From Hyphomicrobiales bacterium (GTDB lineage: Bacteria > Pseudomonadota > Alphaproteobacteria > Rhodospirillales > JACKKN01): a DNA stretch of 64,000 nucleotides. Position numbers and translations under genes: made by a program. The notes under the pieces were generated by a model. That model saw only the letters and a program-made list of their open reading frames with translations, was not told the origin of the DNA and did no database searches. Every line of letters begins with the position of its first letter. Positions within the stretch are counted from its first letter, which is position 1. Positions 16,927 through 24,860 of this stretch are shown here, piece after piece. Location: contig JACKKN010000001.1 of the NCBI GenBank assembly GCA_024236415.1, forward strand, positions 372,001 through 436,000. The letters are read 5' to 3'.

Positions 16927-17581
16927 CGCGCACCAGCAGGATGTGCAGGCTGCGCGGCCCGTGGGCGCCCAGCAGCAGGGTCTGCTCGATATCCGCCGTG
17001 CGCGAGGGGCCGGTGACCCAGTTGATATTGCGCGGCATGAATCCGGCGTCCTCGCCGGCCGCGCGCAGGCGGTCCCACACGTCCTCGTAGGCACCGACGA
17101 TGTCGGCCTCGCGCAGGACCACCAGGTCGGCGTCGGGCAGGAAGTTCAGGGTGGTCGGCGTCTCGGGGCCCGAAGCCAGGACCAGGGTTCCCGTCTCGGC
17201 CACCCCGGCGATGGCCACGTTCAGCCCGGCCACGTCGTGGCCGTCGCTGGCCCCCGGGCGGGCGTCCAGCCCGGCGCCGGCCCAGTCCAGGCCGGCCAGC
17301 AGGGGATGGGGCGCCGTGCGCAGGGCCGGGGCCAGGCCCGCGTCCTCCAGGTACCGGGCCACGGCGGCGGGGATGGCGGCGGTGCCGTTCAGGCGCGCCA
17401 CCGTGGCATCCACCCGGCCGGCCTCCGCCATGAACAGGGCCACGCGGCCGTCGTGGTCGAGCGCCGAGCGCGCCGGCACCGTTCCCCGGGGATGGGCGGC
17501 CAGGCGCGCCGCCGGTTCCTGCGCGCCGTCGCGACGGGCGTTCCGGCGCAGGCGGCCCAGGATCTCGTCGCGGGCGTTCAC
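16916..17581 (-). CDS. lutC: LUD-domain protein LutC (YkgG-like)
   Basis: The 221-residue protein starts at a GTG overlapping the lutB stop (GTGA), giving MNARDEILGRLRRN. It contains the LUD-domain core GVAETGTLVLASGPETPTTLNFLPD and the C-terminal GPSRTADIEQTLLLGAHGPRSLHILL. LutC is the third component of the LutABC L-lactate oxidation system, which uses iron-sulfur proteins rather than flavin lactate dehydrogenase. The same reading frame stays open upstream through lutB and lutA, but that part is antisense-phase noise. Confidence 0.9.
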   Translation of the reverse strand: MNARDEILGRLRRNARRDGAQEPAARLAAHPRGTVPARSALDHDGRVALFMAEAGRVDATVARLNGTAAIPAAVARYLEDAGLAPALRTAPHPLLAGLDWAGAGLDARPGASDGHDVAGLNVAIAGVAETGTLVLASGPETPTTLNFLPDADLVVLREADIVGAYEDVWDRLRAAGEDAGFMPRNINWVTGPSRTADIEQTLLLGAHGPRSLHILLVRDDG

Positions 17582-18999
17582 CGCTTTCCTCCGCGCGCAT
17601 CCCACTGGGCCTGGAAGGTGCGCCCCTGGGGCGCCGGCAGGTCGCGGGACCCGGTCCAGCCGCCGGCCATGACCATGGACCGGAACCGCCCCCGGCGCCC
17701 GGCGGCGGCGGCCAGGGACCGCATCTTGATGTCGGCGAAGAAGTGGTACAGGCCCGGCCGCCTGGCCCAGAAAGCCCAGGATTTCAGGGCCCAGCGGGCG
17801 ATGATGCCGGTCTGCCCGGCGGCGAACTGGCGCCGCCGCCAGTCGCGCAGCATGCGCGGCAGGGGGATGCGCATGGGGCAGACCTCCTCGCACCGGCCGC
17901 ACAGGGACGAGGCGTTGGGCAGGTCCTTGGCCGTCTCCATGCCGATCAGGTTGGGGATCAGCACCTTGCCCATGGGCCCCGAGTAGACCCAGCCGTAGGC
18001 ATGGCCGCCGATGGTGGCGTACACGGGGCAGTGGTTCAAACACGCCCCGCAACGGATGCAGCGCAGCATGTCCTGGAAATCGCCGCCGACCATGCCCGAG
18101 CGCCCGTTGTCCAGCAGCACCACATGGAAGGCGTCGGGCCCGTCGGGGTCCTCGGCGCGTTTGGGACCGGTGGTGAAGGTGGTGTAGACGGACTGTTCCT
18201 GCCCGGTGGCCGAGCGGGCCAGGACCCGCAGCAGGGTGGTGGCGTCCTCCAGGGTGGGCACCACCTTTTCCAGGCTGGCCATCACCACCTGGACCCGCGG
18301 CAGGGTCTGGGTCAGGTCGGCGTTGCCCTCGTTGGTGACCAGGACGATGGAGCCGGTCTCGGCCACCAGCATGTTGGCCCCCGTCAGGCCCACGTCGGCG
18401 GCCAGGAACTTCTCGCGCAGGATGGCCCGGGCCTCCTTCAGCAGCGTCTCGGGCGCCTCCAGGTCGCGGTCGCGGGGCAGGCCGTCGTGGCTGGCGCGGA
18501 AGGTGTCGGCCACCTGCTCCTTGCTCAGGTGGATGGCCGGGGCGAGGATGTGCGCCGGCGGCTCGTGGCGCAGCTGGATGATGTATTCCCCCAGGTCCGT
18601 CTCGATGGGCTGGATGCCGTGGGCCTCCAGGTGGTCGTTGATGGCCAGCTCTTCGCCGATCATGGACTTGCTCTTGGTCACCGTGCGGGCGCTGGCGTCG
18701 CGGCAGACGGCGAGGATGATGTCGCGGGCCTCGGCCGCGTCGCGCGCCCAGTGCACCTGGCCGCCGGTTTCCGTCACCTTGGCCTCGAAGGCCGCCAGGT
18801 AGGTGTCCAGGTTGGCCAGGACGTGGTTCTTGATGTCCCGCGCCTCGTCGCGCAGGGTCTCGAATTCCGGCAGCCGCTCGGCGGCCAGGCGGCGCTTGAC
18901 GGGAAAGCCGTGGCCCAGTTTGTCCAGGGACCGGCGCAGGCCGGCGTCGCCGATGGCGCGGCGGACGTTGTCGTTGAAGGCCCGGGTGGTGGACTCCAT
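17578..18999 (-). CDS. lutB: LutB-type iron-sulfur protein
   Basis: The 473-residue protein has an N-terminal LUD domain with SKSMIGEELAINDHLEAHG, then two 4Fe-4S ferredoxin motifs, CIRCGACLNHCP (around residue 312) and CGRCEEVCP (around residue 363), and a C-terminal DUF3390-type tail. This is the LutB/YkgF architecture. With LutA and LutC it oxidises L-lactate to pyruvate and passes electrons onward. The ATG at 18999 lies 3 bp after the lutA stop, and the end overlaps lutC. Confidence 0.93.
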   Translation of the reverse strand: MESTTRAFNDNVRRAIGDAGLRRSLDKLGHGFPVKRRLAAERLPEFETLRDEARDIKNHVLANLDTYLAAFEAKVTETGGQVHWARDAAEARDIILAVCRDASARTVTKSKSMIGEELAINDHLEAHGIQPIETDLGEYIIQLRHEPPAHILAPAIHLSKEQVADTFRASHDGLPRDRDLEAPETLLKEARAILREKFLAADVGLTGANMLVAETGSIVLVTNEGNADLTQTLPRVQVVMASLEKVVPTLEDATTLLRVLARSATGQEQSVYTTFTTGPKRAEDPDGPDAFHVVLLDNGRSGMVGGDFQDMLRCIRCGACLNHCPVYATIGGHAYGWVYSGPMGKVLIPNLIGMETAKDLPNASSLCGRCEEVCPMRIPLPRMLRDWRRRQFAAGQTGIIARWALKSWAFWARRPGLYHFFADIKMRSLAAAAGRRGRFRSMVMAGGWTGSRDLPAPQGRTFQAQWDARGGKR

Positions 19000-19002
19000 G
19001 GC

Positions 19003-19779
19003 CTAGTCCTCCCCTTCCCCTGGGCCCTCGCCGATGGCCGGGACGTCGGCCATGCCGGCCAGGACCTCGGCCACGTGGCGCACCTGGACGGGGGACCCGC
19101 GCCGCTTCAGGCGGCCGCCGATGTTCATGAGGCAGCCCATGTCGCCGCCCAGCAGGGTGCCGGCGCCGGTGGCCTCGACCGCCTTGGCCTTGTTGTCCAC
19201 CATCTGGCCCGAGATGTCCGGGTACTTGACGCAGAACAGGCCGCCGAACCCGCAGCAGACCTCGCTGTCCTCGGCCTCGGTCAGGGTCAGGCCGGCGACC
19301 GTGGCCAGCAGGGCGCGCGGCTGCGCCTTGATGCCCAGCTCGCGCAGGCCCGAGCAGGAATCGTGGTAGGTGACGGTGCCGTCGAAGGCCGCGTCCACCC
19401 CCTCCACCGCCAGCACGTCGCGCAGGAAGCTGACCAGTTCGTGGGTGCGGGCGGCCAGGTCCCGCGCCCGGGGGCCCCATTCCGGGTCGTCCGCGAACAG
19501 GCGGGGATAGTGCTCCTTGATCATGCCGGCGCACGAGCCCGACGGCGCGACCACGGCGGCGAAGCCCTGGAAGGCGGCGATGACCTGGCGGGCGATGGCG
19601 GCGGCGTCCGCCTCGTCGCCGGCGTTGTAGGCCGGCTGGCCACAGCAGGTCTGGGCCCGCGGCACGGTCACGGTGCAGCCGGCGTCCTGCAGCAGCTTGA
19701 CGGCGGCGAAGCCGACGCTGGGCCGCATCAGGTCCACCAGGCAGGTCACGAACAGGGCCACGTCGCGGGGCTTTTCCAT
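19003..19779 (-). CDS. lutA: LutA-type (Fe-S)-binding protein
   Basis: The 258-residue protein is built of two CCG domains: TCCGQPAYNAGD (Cys45-Cys46) and VCCGFGGLF (Cys175-Cys176), with the additional cysteines SGSCAG and HDSCSG. This is the LutA/YkgE and glycolate oxidase GlcF-like cysteine-rich module. The ATG at 19779 is preferred over a TTG 15 bp upstream. It leads a leftward run of overlapping or nearly touching genes that includes smr, the HTH gene and the phosphodiesterase. Its promoter must lie at the edge of the low-GC patch. Confidence 0.92.
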   Translation of the reverse strand: MEKPRDVALFVTCLVDLMRPSVGFAAVKLLQDAGCTVTVPRAQTCCGQPAYNAGDEADAAAIARQVIAAFQGFAAVVAPSGSCAGMIKEHYPRLFADDPEWGPRARDLAARTHELVSFLRDVLAVEGVDAAFDGTVTYHDSCSGLRELGIKAQPRALLATVAGLTLTEAEDSEVCCGFGGLFCVKYPDISGQMVDNKAKAVEATGAGTLLGGDMGCLMNIGGRLKRRGSPVQVRHVAEVLAGMADVPAIGEGPGEGED

Positions 19780-19950
19780 GCCCCGAAGATGCAAGGTAAC
19801 CGGATTTAAGGCAAGTGGCAGTCAGCAAGAGGCGGCTATTGATCCCTTGAGTACCCAATGGTTGTGGCTCGTAGTGGTAACCACCGCAAATATCGCCGCG
19901 TCATCAGCCGTTCAGTGCGACGACGCCAAAATAACTATTTCAAAATATAG

Positions 19951-19969
19951 TACTTGCAAAATGCAAGTA
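19951..19969. repeat. AT-rich perfect inverted repeat
   Basis: TACTTGCA and TGCAAGTA are separated by AAA, forming a perfect 8-bp inverted repeat. It lies in the most AT-rich part of the low-GC patch: 18 of 60 bases are G or C in 19921-19980. It could be an operator for the leftward lut operon or for the patch genes; no promoter can be fixed beside it. Confidence 0.45.
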
Positions 19970-20043
19970 TCAATGATCTTGAGGATACCCCTTAGTATTG
20001 CGTTTTGTAGCTGAGATGATACAATACCTGGTACGGATACCGT

Positions 20044-20322
20044 CTACTGGGTGAGATGGAATAGCCGTATCAAGACGTTTCTAGCTGTCGCGATGAAGTT
20101 GGCGATCAGCCCAGATGACGCTGGTAGCGTCAGAATCACTTCGCCATCAATGGTTGCGTAGGTCATCCGTGCCAGCCTTGCCTTTGCCTCTGCAGCATTG
20201 CGGGCCGGAATTTGGATGCTCCACGCTTCGCCATCAAAGCGGTAGCTGACCAGAAACGTTTTGAATTTATCGTCAACTATGAGAGGAAAGACCAATGGTC
20301 TACATCGTATACCAAGATACAT
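20044..20322 (-). CDS. Small hypothetical protein, low-GC patch
   Basis: This 92-residue frame reads KTFLVSYRFDGEAWSIQIPARNAAEAKARLARMTYATIDGEVILTLP in its core, a compact alpha/beta pattern like small proteins often found in prophages and plasmids of alphaproteobacteria. The start is uncertain: the ATG at 20322 overlaps the divergent DUF1508 gene by 28 bp and has no ribosome binding site. A TTG at 20295 is in frame. The C-terminus IANFIATARNVLIRLF may be amphipathic. Base composition is lower in G+C than the flanks. Function unknown. Confidence 0.6.
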   Translation of the reverse strand: MYLGIRCRPLVFPLIVDDKFKTFLVSYRFDGEAWSIQIPARNAAEAKARLARMTYATIDGEVILTLPASSGLIANFIATARNVLIRLFHLTQ

Positions 20323-20465
20323 CTAGCTACTGGCGTTGGCGCCTGTTGGCGGCCAACAACAGGATTATCGCCGACTCCGGCGAGAGTTACTTCAACAAGC
20401 AAGATTGCCTTCATGGCGTCGCCTTGGTGAAGGGCTCGTCCAACGCTCCGGTGCGCGAAGCGTAA
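20295..20465 (+). CDS. DUF1508 (YegP-like) small protein
   Basis: A 56-residue protein, MVYIVYQDTSSYWRWRLL..., has the single-repeat DUF1508 pattern: WRWRLLAANNRIIADSGESY followed by F-N-K-Q-x-C-x-x-G-V-A-L-V-K. YegP-type proteins are small alpha/beta folds of unknown role. An AGAGGAAAG ribosome binding site precedes the ATG by a good distance, and a hairpin terminator follows, so it looks like a complete single-gene unit. It diverges from, and overlaps, the hypothetical gene at 20044-20322. It is short enough to be missed by length-filtered gene calling. Confidence 0.75.
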   Translation: MVYIVYQDTSSYWRWRLLAANNRIIADSGESYFNKQDCLHGVALVKGSSNAPVREA

Positions 20466-20492
20466 GACGAGCAACCTCCGATACTCAATATG

Positions 20493-20515
20493 GGGCGGCC
20501 CTCGGGCCGCCCTTT
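20493..20515 (+). terminator. Rho-independent terminator after DUF1508 gene
   Basis: An 8-bp G+C stem, GGGCGGCC/GGCCGCCC, with a CTCG loop (20493-20512) is followed by TTT. It lies 27 bp after the DUF1508 stop and isolates it from the next gene. Confidence 0.7.
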
Positions 20516-20596
20516 CCATATCTAGTATGTTACATTTTTGACTCGCGGGTCAACGGTTAAAACGCCATTATAACCGGTATAAAATGGAGTTTTAAT

Positions 20597-20815
20597 ATGG
20601 CCCGCCCGCCCAATCGTCAAAAAACCAAAAGCCTTGAGGTATCCGTTCCCCAGTCCACGTACGAGTACCTTGGGTACCTTGCGACACACACCATGTTGGG
20701 GGCGTCAGAAAATGCTGTGGCGTCATATCTCTTAACACGGCGCCTAAACAAAATGCTTCGCGCTAGGTTTCATGAAACCCAAATTCCAATGGCCAACACC
20801 AGCGATGAACCCTGA
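20597..20815 (+). CDS. Small conserved hypothetical protein (possible ribbon-helix-helix-like)
   Basis: The 72-residue protein MARPPNRQKTKSLEVSVPQS... has a basic N-terminus, a predicted beta strand (SLEVSVP) and two helices (TYEYLGYLATHTMLG and ENAVASYLLTRRLNKML). That order recalls ribbon-helix-helix DNA-binding proteins, but no family signature can be confirmed. Similar short proteins with the YEYLGYLA...LGASEN core occur in alphaproteobacteria. A GGAG site lies 7 bases before the ATG. It sits in the low-GC patch, downstream of a terminator, so it must have its own promoter. Confidence 0.65.
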   Translation: MARPPNRQKTKSLEVSVPQSTYEYLGYLATHTMLGASENAVASYLLTRRLNKMLRARFHETQIPMANTSDEP

Positions 20816-20845
20816 AATAAGGAAATTGTCCTCCGTAAAGGGCTT

Positions 20846-22027
20846 TTACACTACGTTGGCCTCGCGCAGGGGCTGGCCGGCGACGATGCGGGCATAGCCC
20901 AGCGGCGACAGGTCCAGGGTGCGCCAGGCGCCGTGGATGATCCATTCGGCGATGCCGCGGCCCACGGCCGGGGACTGCTGCAGGCCGTGGCCGGAAAAAC
21001 CGTTGGCGAACAGGAAGTTGGGAACCTCCGGGTGGGGCCCCAGCACGGCGTTCTGGTCCAGCGTGTTGTAGGCGTAGTGCCCGGCCCAGGCGTTGACCAG
21101 CTTGACCGCCTCGAAAGCCGGCACCCGGTGGGCCAGGGTCGGCCAAATCACGTCGTGGAACAGGGTCTCGTCGACCTCGAAGTCGGTGCAGTCGGGGTCG
21201 GCCTCGGCCGGCGGCGACACGCCGCAGATGAACTGCGCCCCCTCGGGCCGCACCCAGACGCCGTTGGTGTCGATCGTCAGCGGCAGGCCCGGCACCGGCG
21301 TGCGGCAGTCGATGACGTAGACGAAGCGCTTGCGCGGCCGCACCGGCAGGTCGAGCCCGGCCATGGCCGCCACCCGGGCCGCCGCGGCACCGGCGGCGTT
21401 GACCAGGGTGCCGCAGGCCAGGTGCGCGCCCCCGGCCAGGGTCACCCCCGTGATCCGGCCGCCGTCGCGGGCCACGGCGGTCACGGCGTCGCCCAGGTAG
21501 ACGGCGCCCAGGTCCCGGGCCTTGCGCCGCAGGGCCATGAGCAGGGCGTGCGGGTCCAGGTACCCCTCGTCGCGCAGGCCCAGCGCCCCGGCGGCGATCC
21601 CCTCGACATTGATCCAGGGGAAGCGGGCGGCCAGGTCGGCCGGGTCCAGGCGGGCGATGTGCGCGCCCTCGGCCCGCTGCACGGCCAGGTTTGACTCCAG
21701 CACCGAAAGCCCCGCGGCGCTGGCCAGGAACAGGTAGCCGATCTCGCGGAAGGCCGGGTCGGGGCGGTCGCCGTCCACCGCCAGCAGGTCCGGCACGGCG
21801 CGCAGGAAGTCGGCGCCGAAGCGCGAGATGCGGATGTTGACGGGGGTCGAGAACTGCTGCCGCAATCCGCCGGCGGAGCGGCCGGTGGAGCCGGTCTGGT
21901 AGCTGGGGTCACGCTCGACCACCGCAACTGTGCCGGCGAAGGCCGGATCGGCGGCTAGGAAGTAGGCGATGGCGCTGCCCACCACGCCGCCGCCGGCGAT
22001 GACCACGTCGTAGGTGGCGTCGGCCAT
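20846..22027 (-). CDS. FAD-dependent oxidoreductase (DAO family)
   Basis: The 393-residue protein begins with the dinucleotide-binding motif VVIAGGGVVGSAIAYFLA (GGGVVG at residues 12-17) and has the GSTGRSAGGLRQQF segment and the C-terminal FANGFSGHGLQQSPAVGRGIAEWI of the D-amino-acid oxidase/glycine oxidase/FOXRED1 group. The substrate is probably an amine or amino acid, but the sequence does not identify it. The ATG at 22027 lies 9 bp after the mltA stop, so it may be the last gene of the tim44-mltA transcript. Confidence 0.88.
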   Translation of the reverse strand: MADATYDVVIAGGGVVGSAIAYFLAADPAFAGTVAVVERDPSYQTGSTGRSAGGLRQQFSTPVNIRISRFGADFLRAVPDLLAVDGDRPDPAFREIGYLFLASAAGLSVLESNLAVQRAEGAHIARLDPADLAARFPWINVEGIAAGALGLRDEGYLDPHALLMALRRKARDLGAVYLGDAVTAVARDGGRITGVTLAGGAHLACGTLVNAAGAAAARVAAMAGLDLPVRPRKRFVYVIDCRTPVPGLPLTIDTNGVWVRPEGAQFICGVSPPAEADPDCTDFEVDETLFHDVIWPTLAHRVPAFEAVKLVNAWAGHYAYNTLDQNAVLGPHPEVPNFLFANGFSGHGLQQSPAVGRGIAEWIIHGAWRTLDLSPLGYARIVAGQPLREANVV

Positions 22028-22036
22028 GGCTGCCGC

Positions 22037-23269
22037 CTACTTGGCCGGTGGCGCGGTTTTCGGCAGCAGCAGGAAATACCGGCCGGACTGGTTCATGCGC
22101 CCGGCCCGGTCCCCGGCCTCGGGCCCGAAGCCCCAGAAGAAGTCGCCGCGCACGGGGCCCTGGATGGCGCTGCCGGTATCCTGGGCGACCATCAGGCGGC
22201 GCAGCGGTGCCTTGGCCACGGGGTCCGAGGTATCCAGCCACACGGGCAGGCCCAGGGGCACGAACCGGCGGTCCACGGCCAGGCTGCGCCCGGGGGTCAA
22301 CACCGCGCCCTGGGCCCCGATGGGGCCTTCGTCGTCGACGATGCGGAAAAAGATATAGGCGCCGTTGCGGTCCATCAGCTCGCGCCCGGCCTCGGGGTTG
22401 GCGTGCAGCCAGTCGCGGATCGACTGCATGGTCACGTCCTTGAGCGCCATCTTCTTGTCCCGCACCAGCTGCCGGCCGATGGAGACGTAGGGATGGCCGT
22501 TGCGCCCGGCATAGCCCAGGCGCACCACGCCGCCGTCGGCCATGACAACCCGGCCCGACCCCTGCACGTGCAGGAAGAAGGCGTCCACCGGGTCGCTGAG
22601 CCACAGCAGCTCCAGCCCCCGGCCCTTCAGGGCGCCGTCGTTGATCTCGCGCCGCGAGGCGTAGGGCACCAGGCGGCGGCCGTCCAGCCGCCCGGCCAGG
22701 GAGACGCCCTTGTATTCGTCGCGGAACTGGCCCAGGTCGAGGGAAACCAGGTCGTCGGGCAGTTTGTAGACGGGCACGAAATGGGCGGCGTCGCTGGTCC
22801 AGGCCCCCTTCAGCTCCGGTTCGTAATAGCCGGTGAACTTGCCCGCGGGGTCCCGATTGTTCTGTGCCAGGTAGGGGGTGAACCACCGTTCGAAGAAATA
22901 GCGGGCCTGCTGGTCGTTGGCGCCCTTGGACCGTTCGGCGTCGGCGCAGATGGGCTGCCAGTCGGACACGTAGCCGCCCAGCAGGCTGACCTCGCCGCCG
23001 GCCCCGGCGGGGCGGCCCAGGGGCCGGTCGTTGGCGCCGCGCAGGATCCGCGCGCAGGAGCGCAGCAGGGGCGCGAGCGCCAGGGCGTGGTGATCCTCGG
23101 CCCAGCCGGGCAGATCCTTGTAGGGCACCGGCACCAGGACCAGCCTGTCGGGCCTGGCGGCCACCCCGGGCAGGGGCGCGCCGGGGGCGCAGGCGGCCAG
23201 GGCCAGGAACGCGAGCAGCAGCGCCGCGAGGGCGGACGGTGCGGTGCCGGCGGCCCCCCGTCGGCCCAT
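22037..23269 (-). CDS. mltA: Membrane-bound lytic murein transglycosylase MltA
   Basis: The 410-residue protein is a predicted outer-membrane lipoprotein with a signal peptide and lipobox LALAAC (Cys27). It contains the MltA barrel segments FTGYYEPELKGAW, HVQGSGRV and, near the C-terminus, MVAQDTGSAIQGPVRGDFFWG, which holds the catalytic Asp and the 3D-type motif. It cleaves peptidoglycan glycan strands. It begins 1 bp after the Tim44-domain gene, a conserved alphaproteobacterial pair. Confidence 0.96.
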   Translation of the reverse strand: MGRRGAAGTAPSALAALLLAFLALAACAPGAPLPGVAARPDRLVLVPVPYKDLPGWAEDHHALALAPLLRSCARILRGANDRPLGRPAGAGGEVSLLGGYVSDWQPICADAERSKGANDQQARYFFERWFTPYLAQNNRDPAGKFTGYYEPELKGAWTSDAAHFVPVYKLPDDLVSLDLGQFRDEYKGVSLAGRLDGRRLVPYASRREINDGALKGRGLELLWLSDPVDAFFLHVQGSGRVVMADGGVVRLGYAGRNGHPYVSIGRQLVRDKKMALKDVTMQSIRDWLHANPEAGRELMDRNGAYIFFRIVDDEGPIGAQGAVLTPGRSLAVDRRFVPLGLPVWLDTSDPVAKAPLRRLMVAQDTGSAIQGPVRGDFFWGFGPEAGDRAGRMNQSGRYFLLLPKTAPPAK

Positions 23270-23270
23270 G

Positions 23271-24002
23271 TCAGTCCAGGCTGCGGGTGGCGACGAGCGC
23301 CCAGTTGGGATTGCGCGACCGGGTGTCGCGGGAGAAGGTCCAGAAGTCGGTCACCTCGGTCACGGCCGACGGGTCGCCGTCGATCACGTCGCCGGCTTCG
23401 TCGCGGGTGACGCTGACCTGCTCGCTGACGAACTTGACGGTGACGCTGGCCGTGCGGCCTTCCATGTCGGCCTCGACGATCTCGGCGCTGTTGATGCCGA
23501 CCAGGGTTTCCTCCAGCACCTCGCCGGCCTTCTCGCGCTCGCGGATTGCCTGCTGGAAGTTGGAGAAGACCTCGGGGCTGAGCAGGGTCTTGAGCTGTGC
23601 CGTGTCGCCGGCCACGTAGGCGTTCAGGATCATCTCGAAGGCGATGCGCGCGCCGTTGACGAACTCGGACTCGGTGAACGACGGGTCGGCGGCGCGCACG
23701 GCCGACAGGCCCTGCATCAGCGGCGTCATCTCGCCGGGCGGAACCTGGGATTCGGGCGCCTCGGCGAACACATCCTCGTTCTTGTCCTCGTCCTCGGGCT
23801 CGGACCGGTCCGGCAGCTGGACCACGTTGTCGCCGTCGTCCCGGCTGGGCCGGGCCGGCTTGCCGGGGCGCCGCTTGAAGGGGTCGGGAAAACCGCCCTC
23901 GTGCCCGTCGCGGCGGCCCAGGATGGAGCGCAGGCGCAGCACCAGGAACGCCGCGATCATGGCGAACAGGATGATGTCGAAGAACTGGAAACCGTTATCC
24001 AT
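23271..24002 (-). CDS. Tim44/TimA-domain membrane protein
   Basis: The 243-residue protein has an N-terminal membrane helix (FFDIILFAMIAAFLVLRL), a charged linker rich in Arg, Pro and acidic residues, and a C-terminal Tim44-like domain (about 90-243), including ARIAFEMILNAYVAGDTAQLKTLLSPEVF and VTEVTDFWTFSRD. Bacterial members (TimA) are inner-membrane proteins related to the mitochondrial import motor subunit Tim44; their exact role is uncertain. It lies just before mltA and diverges from fxsA. Confidence 0.93.
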   Translation of the reverse strand: MDNGFQFFDIILFAMIAAFLVLRLRSILGRRDGHEGGFPDPFKRRPGKPARPSRDDGDNVVQLPDRSEPEDEDKNEDVFAEAPESQVPPGEMTPLMQGLSAVRAADPSFTESEFVNGARIAFEMILNAYVAGDTAQLKTLLSPEVFSNFQQAIREREKAGEVLEETLVGINSAEIVEADMEGRTASVTVKFVSEQVSVTRDEAGDVIDGDPSAVTEVTDFWTFSRDTRSRNPNWALVATRSLD

Positions 24003-24077
24003 GGGACAGCCGTGCTCGGGTCTGCTCTGTCTTGTCGGCGCGAAACAACCATCTCGCGGGTGGACCCAGGAGCCGGC

Positions 24078-24103
24078 CTGCGTTAAACCCCTGCGTTAAA
24101 CCC
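24078..24103. repeat. 13-bp tandem duplication upstream of tim44 and fxsA
   Basis: CTGCGTTAAACCC occurs twice in direct succession (24078-24090 and 24091-24103) in the divergent Tim44-fxsA intergenic region. The unit carries GTTAA, so the duplication could double a regulator half-site or may be neutral slippage. Confidence 0.6.
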
Positions 24104-24222
24104 ACGACTCAACCTAGCGGTTCTCCGGCCCGGGGTCCAGCGGTCCCGGACCCGGGATAGAACCTGCGACGGCCGGCCACCGCCGCCACATAGATAGGCC
24201 GTTCCACCCTGTAGGGCAAGCA

Positions 24223-24768
24223 ATGGGCGTCATCATTCTGTTCTTCATGATCGCGGTCCCCATCGCCGAGATCGCGCTGTTCATCGAGGTGGGCGGCCGG
24301 ATCGGCGTGTGGCCCACGGTGGCGACGGTGATCGTCACCGCCATGATCGGTACGGCGCTGCTGCGCCACCAGGGTTTTGCCACCCTGGCCCGGGCCCAGG
24401 AGAGCCTGGCCCGGAACCGGTTTCCGGTGCACGAGCTGTTTGACGGCCTGTGCCTGTTCGCCGCCGGGGCCCTGCTGCTGACCCCCGGATTCCTGACCGA
24501 TGCCGTCGGCTTCCTGCTGTTCGTGCCGCCCGTTCGGGCCCTGCTGGGGCGCTGGCTGATGGCCTGGATGGCGGCCTCGGGCCGGGTGCAGATGCACGGA
24601 TTCCCACCCGGACCCGGGCCGGGGACGGCCGGCGGGCCAGGTAGCGGCCCTGGCGGCGTGGTCATCGACGGCGAGTTCCACGAAGTCGAGGAACCCGTCA
24701 ACGGGGACGCCGGCGGCGGCAACGGGCCGCCGCGCCTGGACGCCGAGGACCCGCCGCCGCGGCCGTGA
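24223..24768 (+). CDS. fxsA: FxsA family membrane protein
   Basis: The 181-residue protein starts MGVIILFFMIAVPIAEIALFIEVGGRIG and has the FxsA pattern of about four hydrophobic segments, including GTALLRHQG and LLLTPGFLTDAVGFLLFVPPVR. The tail after residue 130 is Gly/Pro-rich and acidic. FxsA of E. coli suppresses phage T7 exclusion by the F plasmid; the normal function is unknown. It is next to secB in many alphaproteobacteria, close to the origin region. Confidence 0.93.
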   Translation: MGVIILFFMIAVPIAEIALFIEVGGRIGVWPTVATVIVTAMIGTALLRHQGFATLARAQESLARNRFPVHELFDGLCLFAAGALLLTPGFLTDAVGFLLFVPPVRALLGRWLMAWMAASGRVQMHGFPPGPGPGTAGGPGSGPGGVVIDGEFHEVEEPVNGDAGGGNGPPRLDAEDPPPRP

Positions 24769-24860
24769 GGAGGTTGTCCGCGGCCGTGATCCGTGCTAGC
24801 CAACCGCCACGCGGCGCCGAAGGGTGCCGCCAATCCCAGCTCCCATCCTAGGAGGACACC

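Noticed and set aside
16916..19858. Single long leftward open frame of 980 codons that could suggest a fused protein
   Set aside because: Only its last 221 codons match LutC. The rest is out of frame with the clear LutB and LutA genes and is G+C-driven noise.
20578..20585. TATAAAAT as a -10 element of the 20597 gene
   Set aside because: Transcription would start beyond the GGAG site and remove it, and no matching -35 lies at a good distance.
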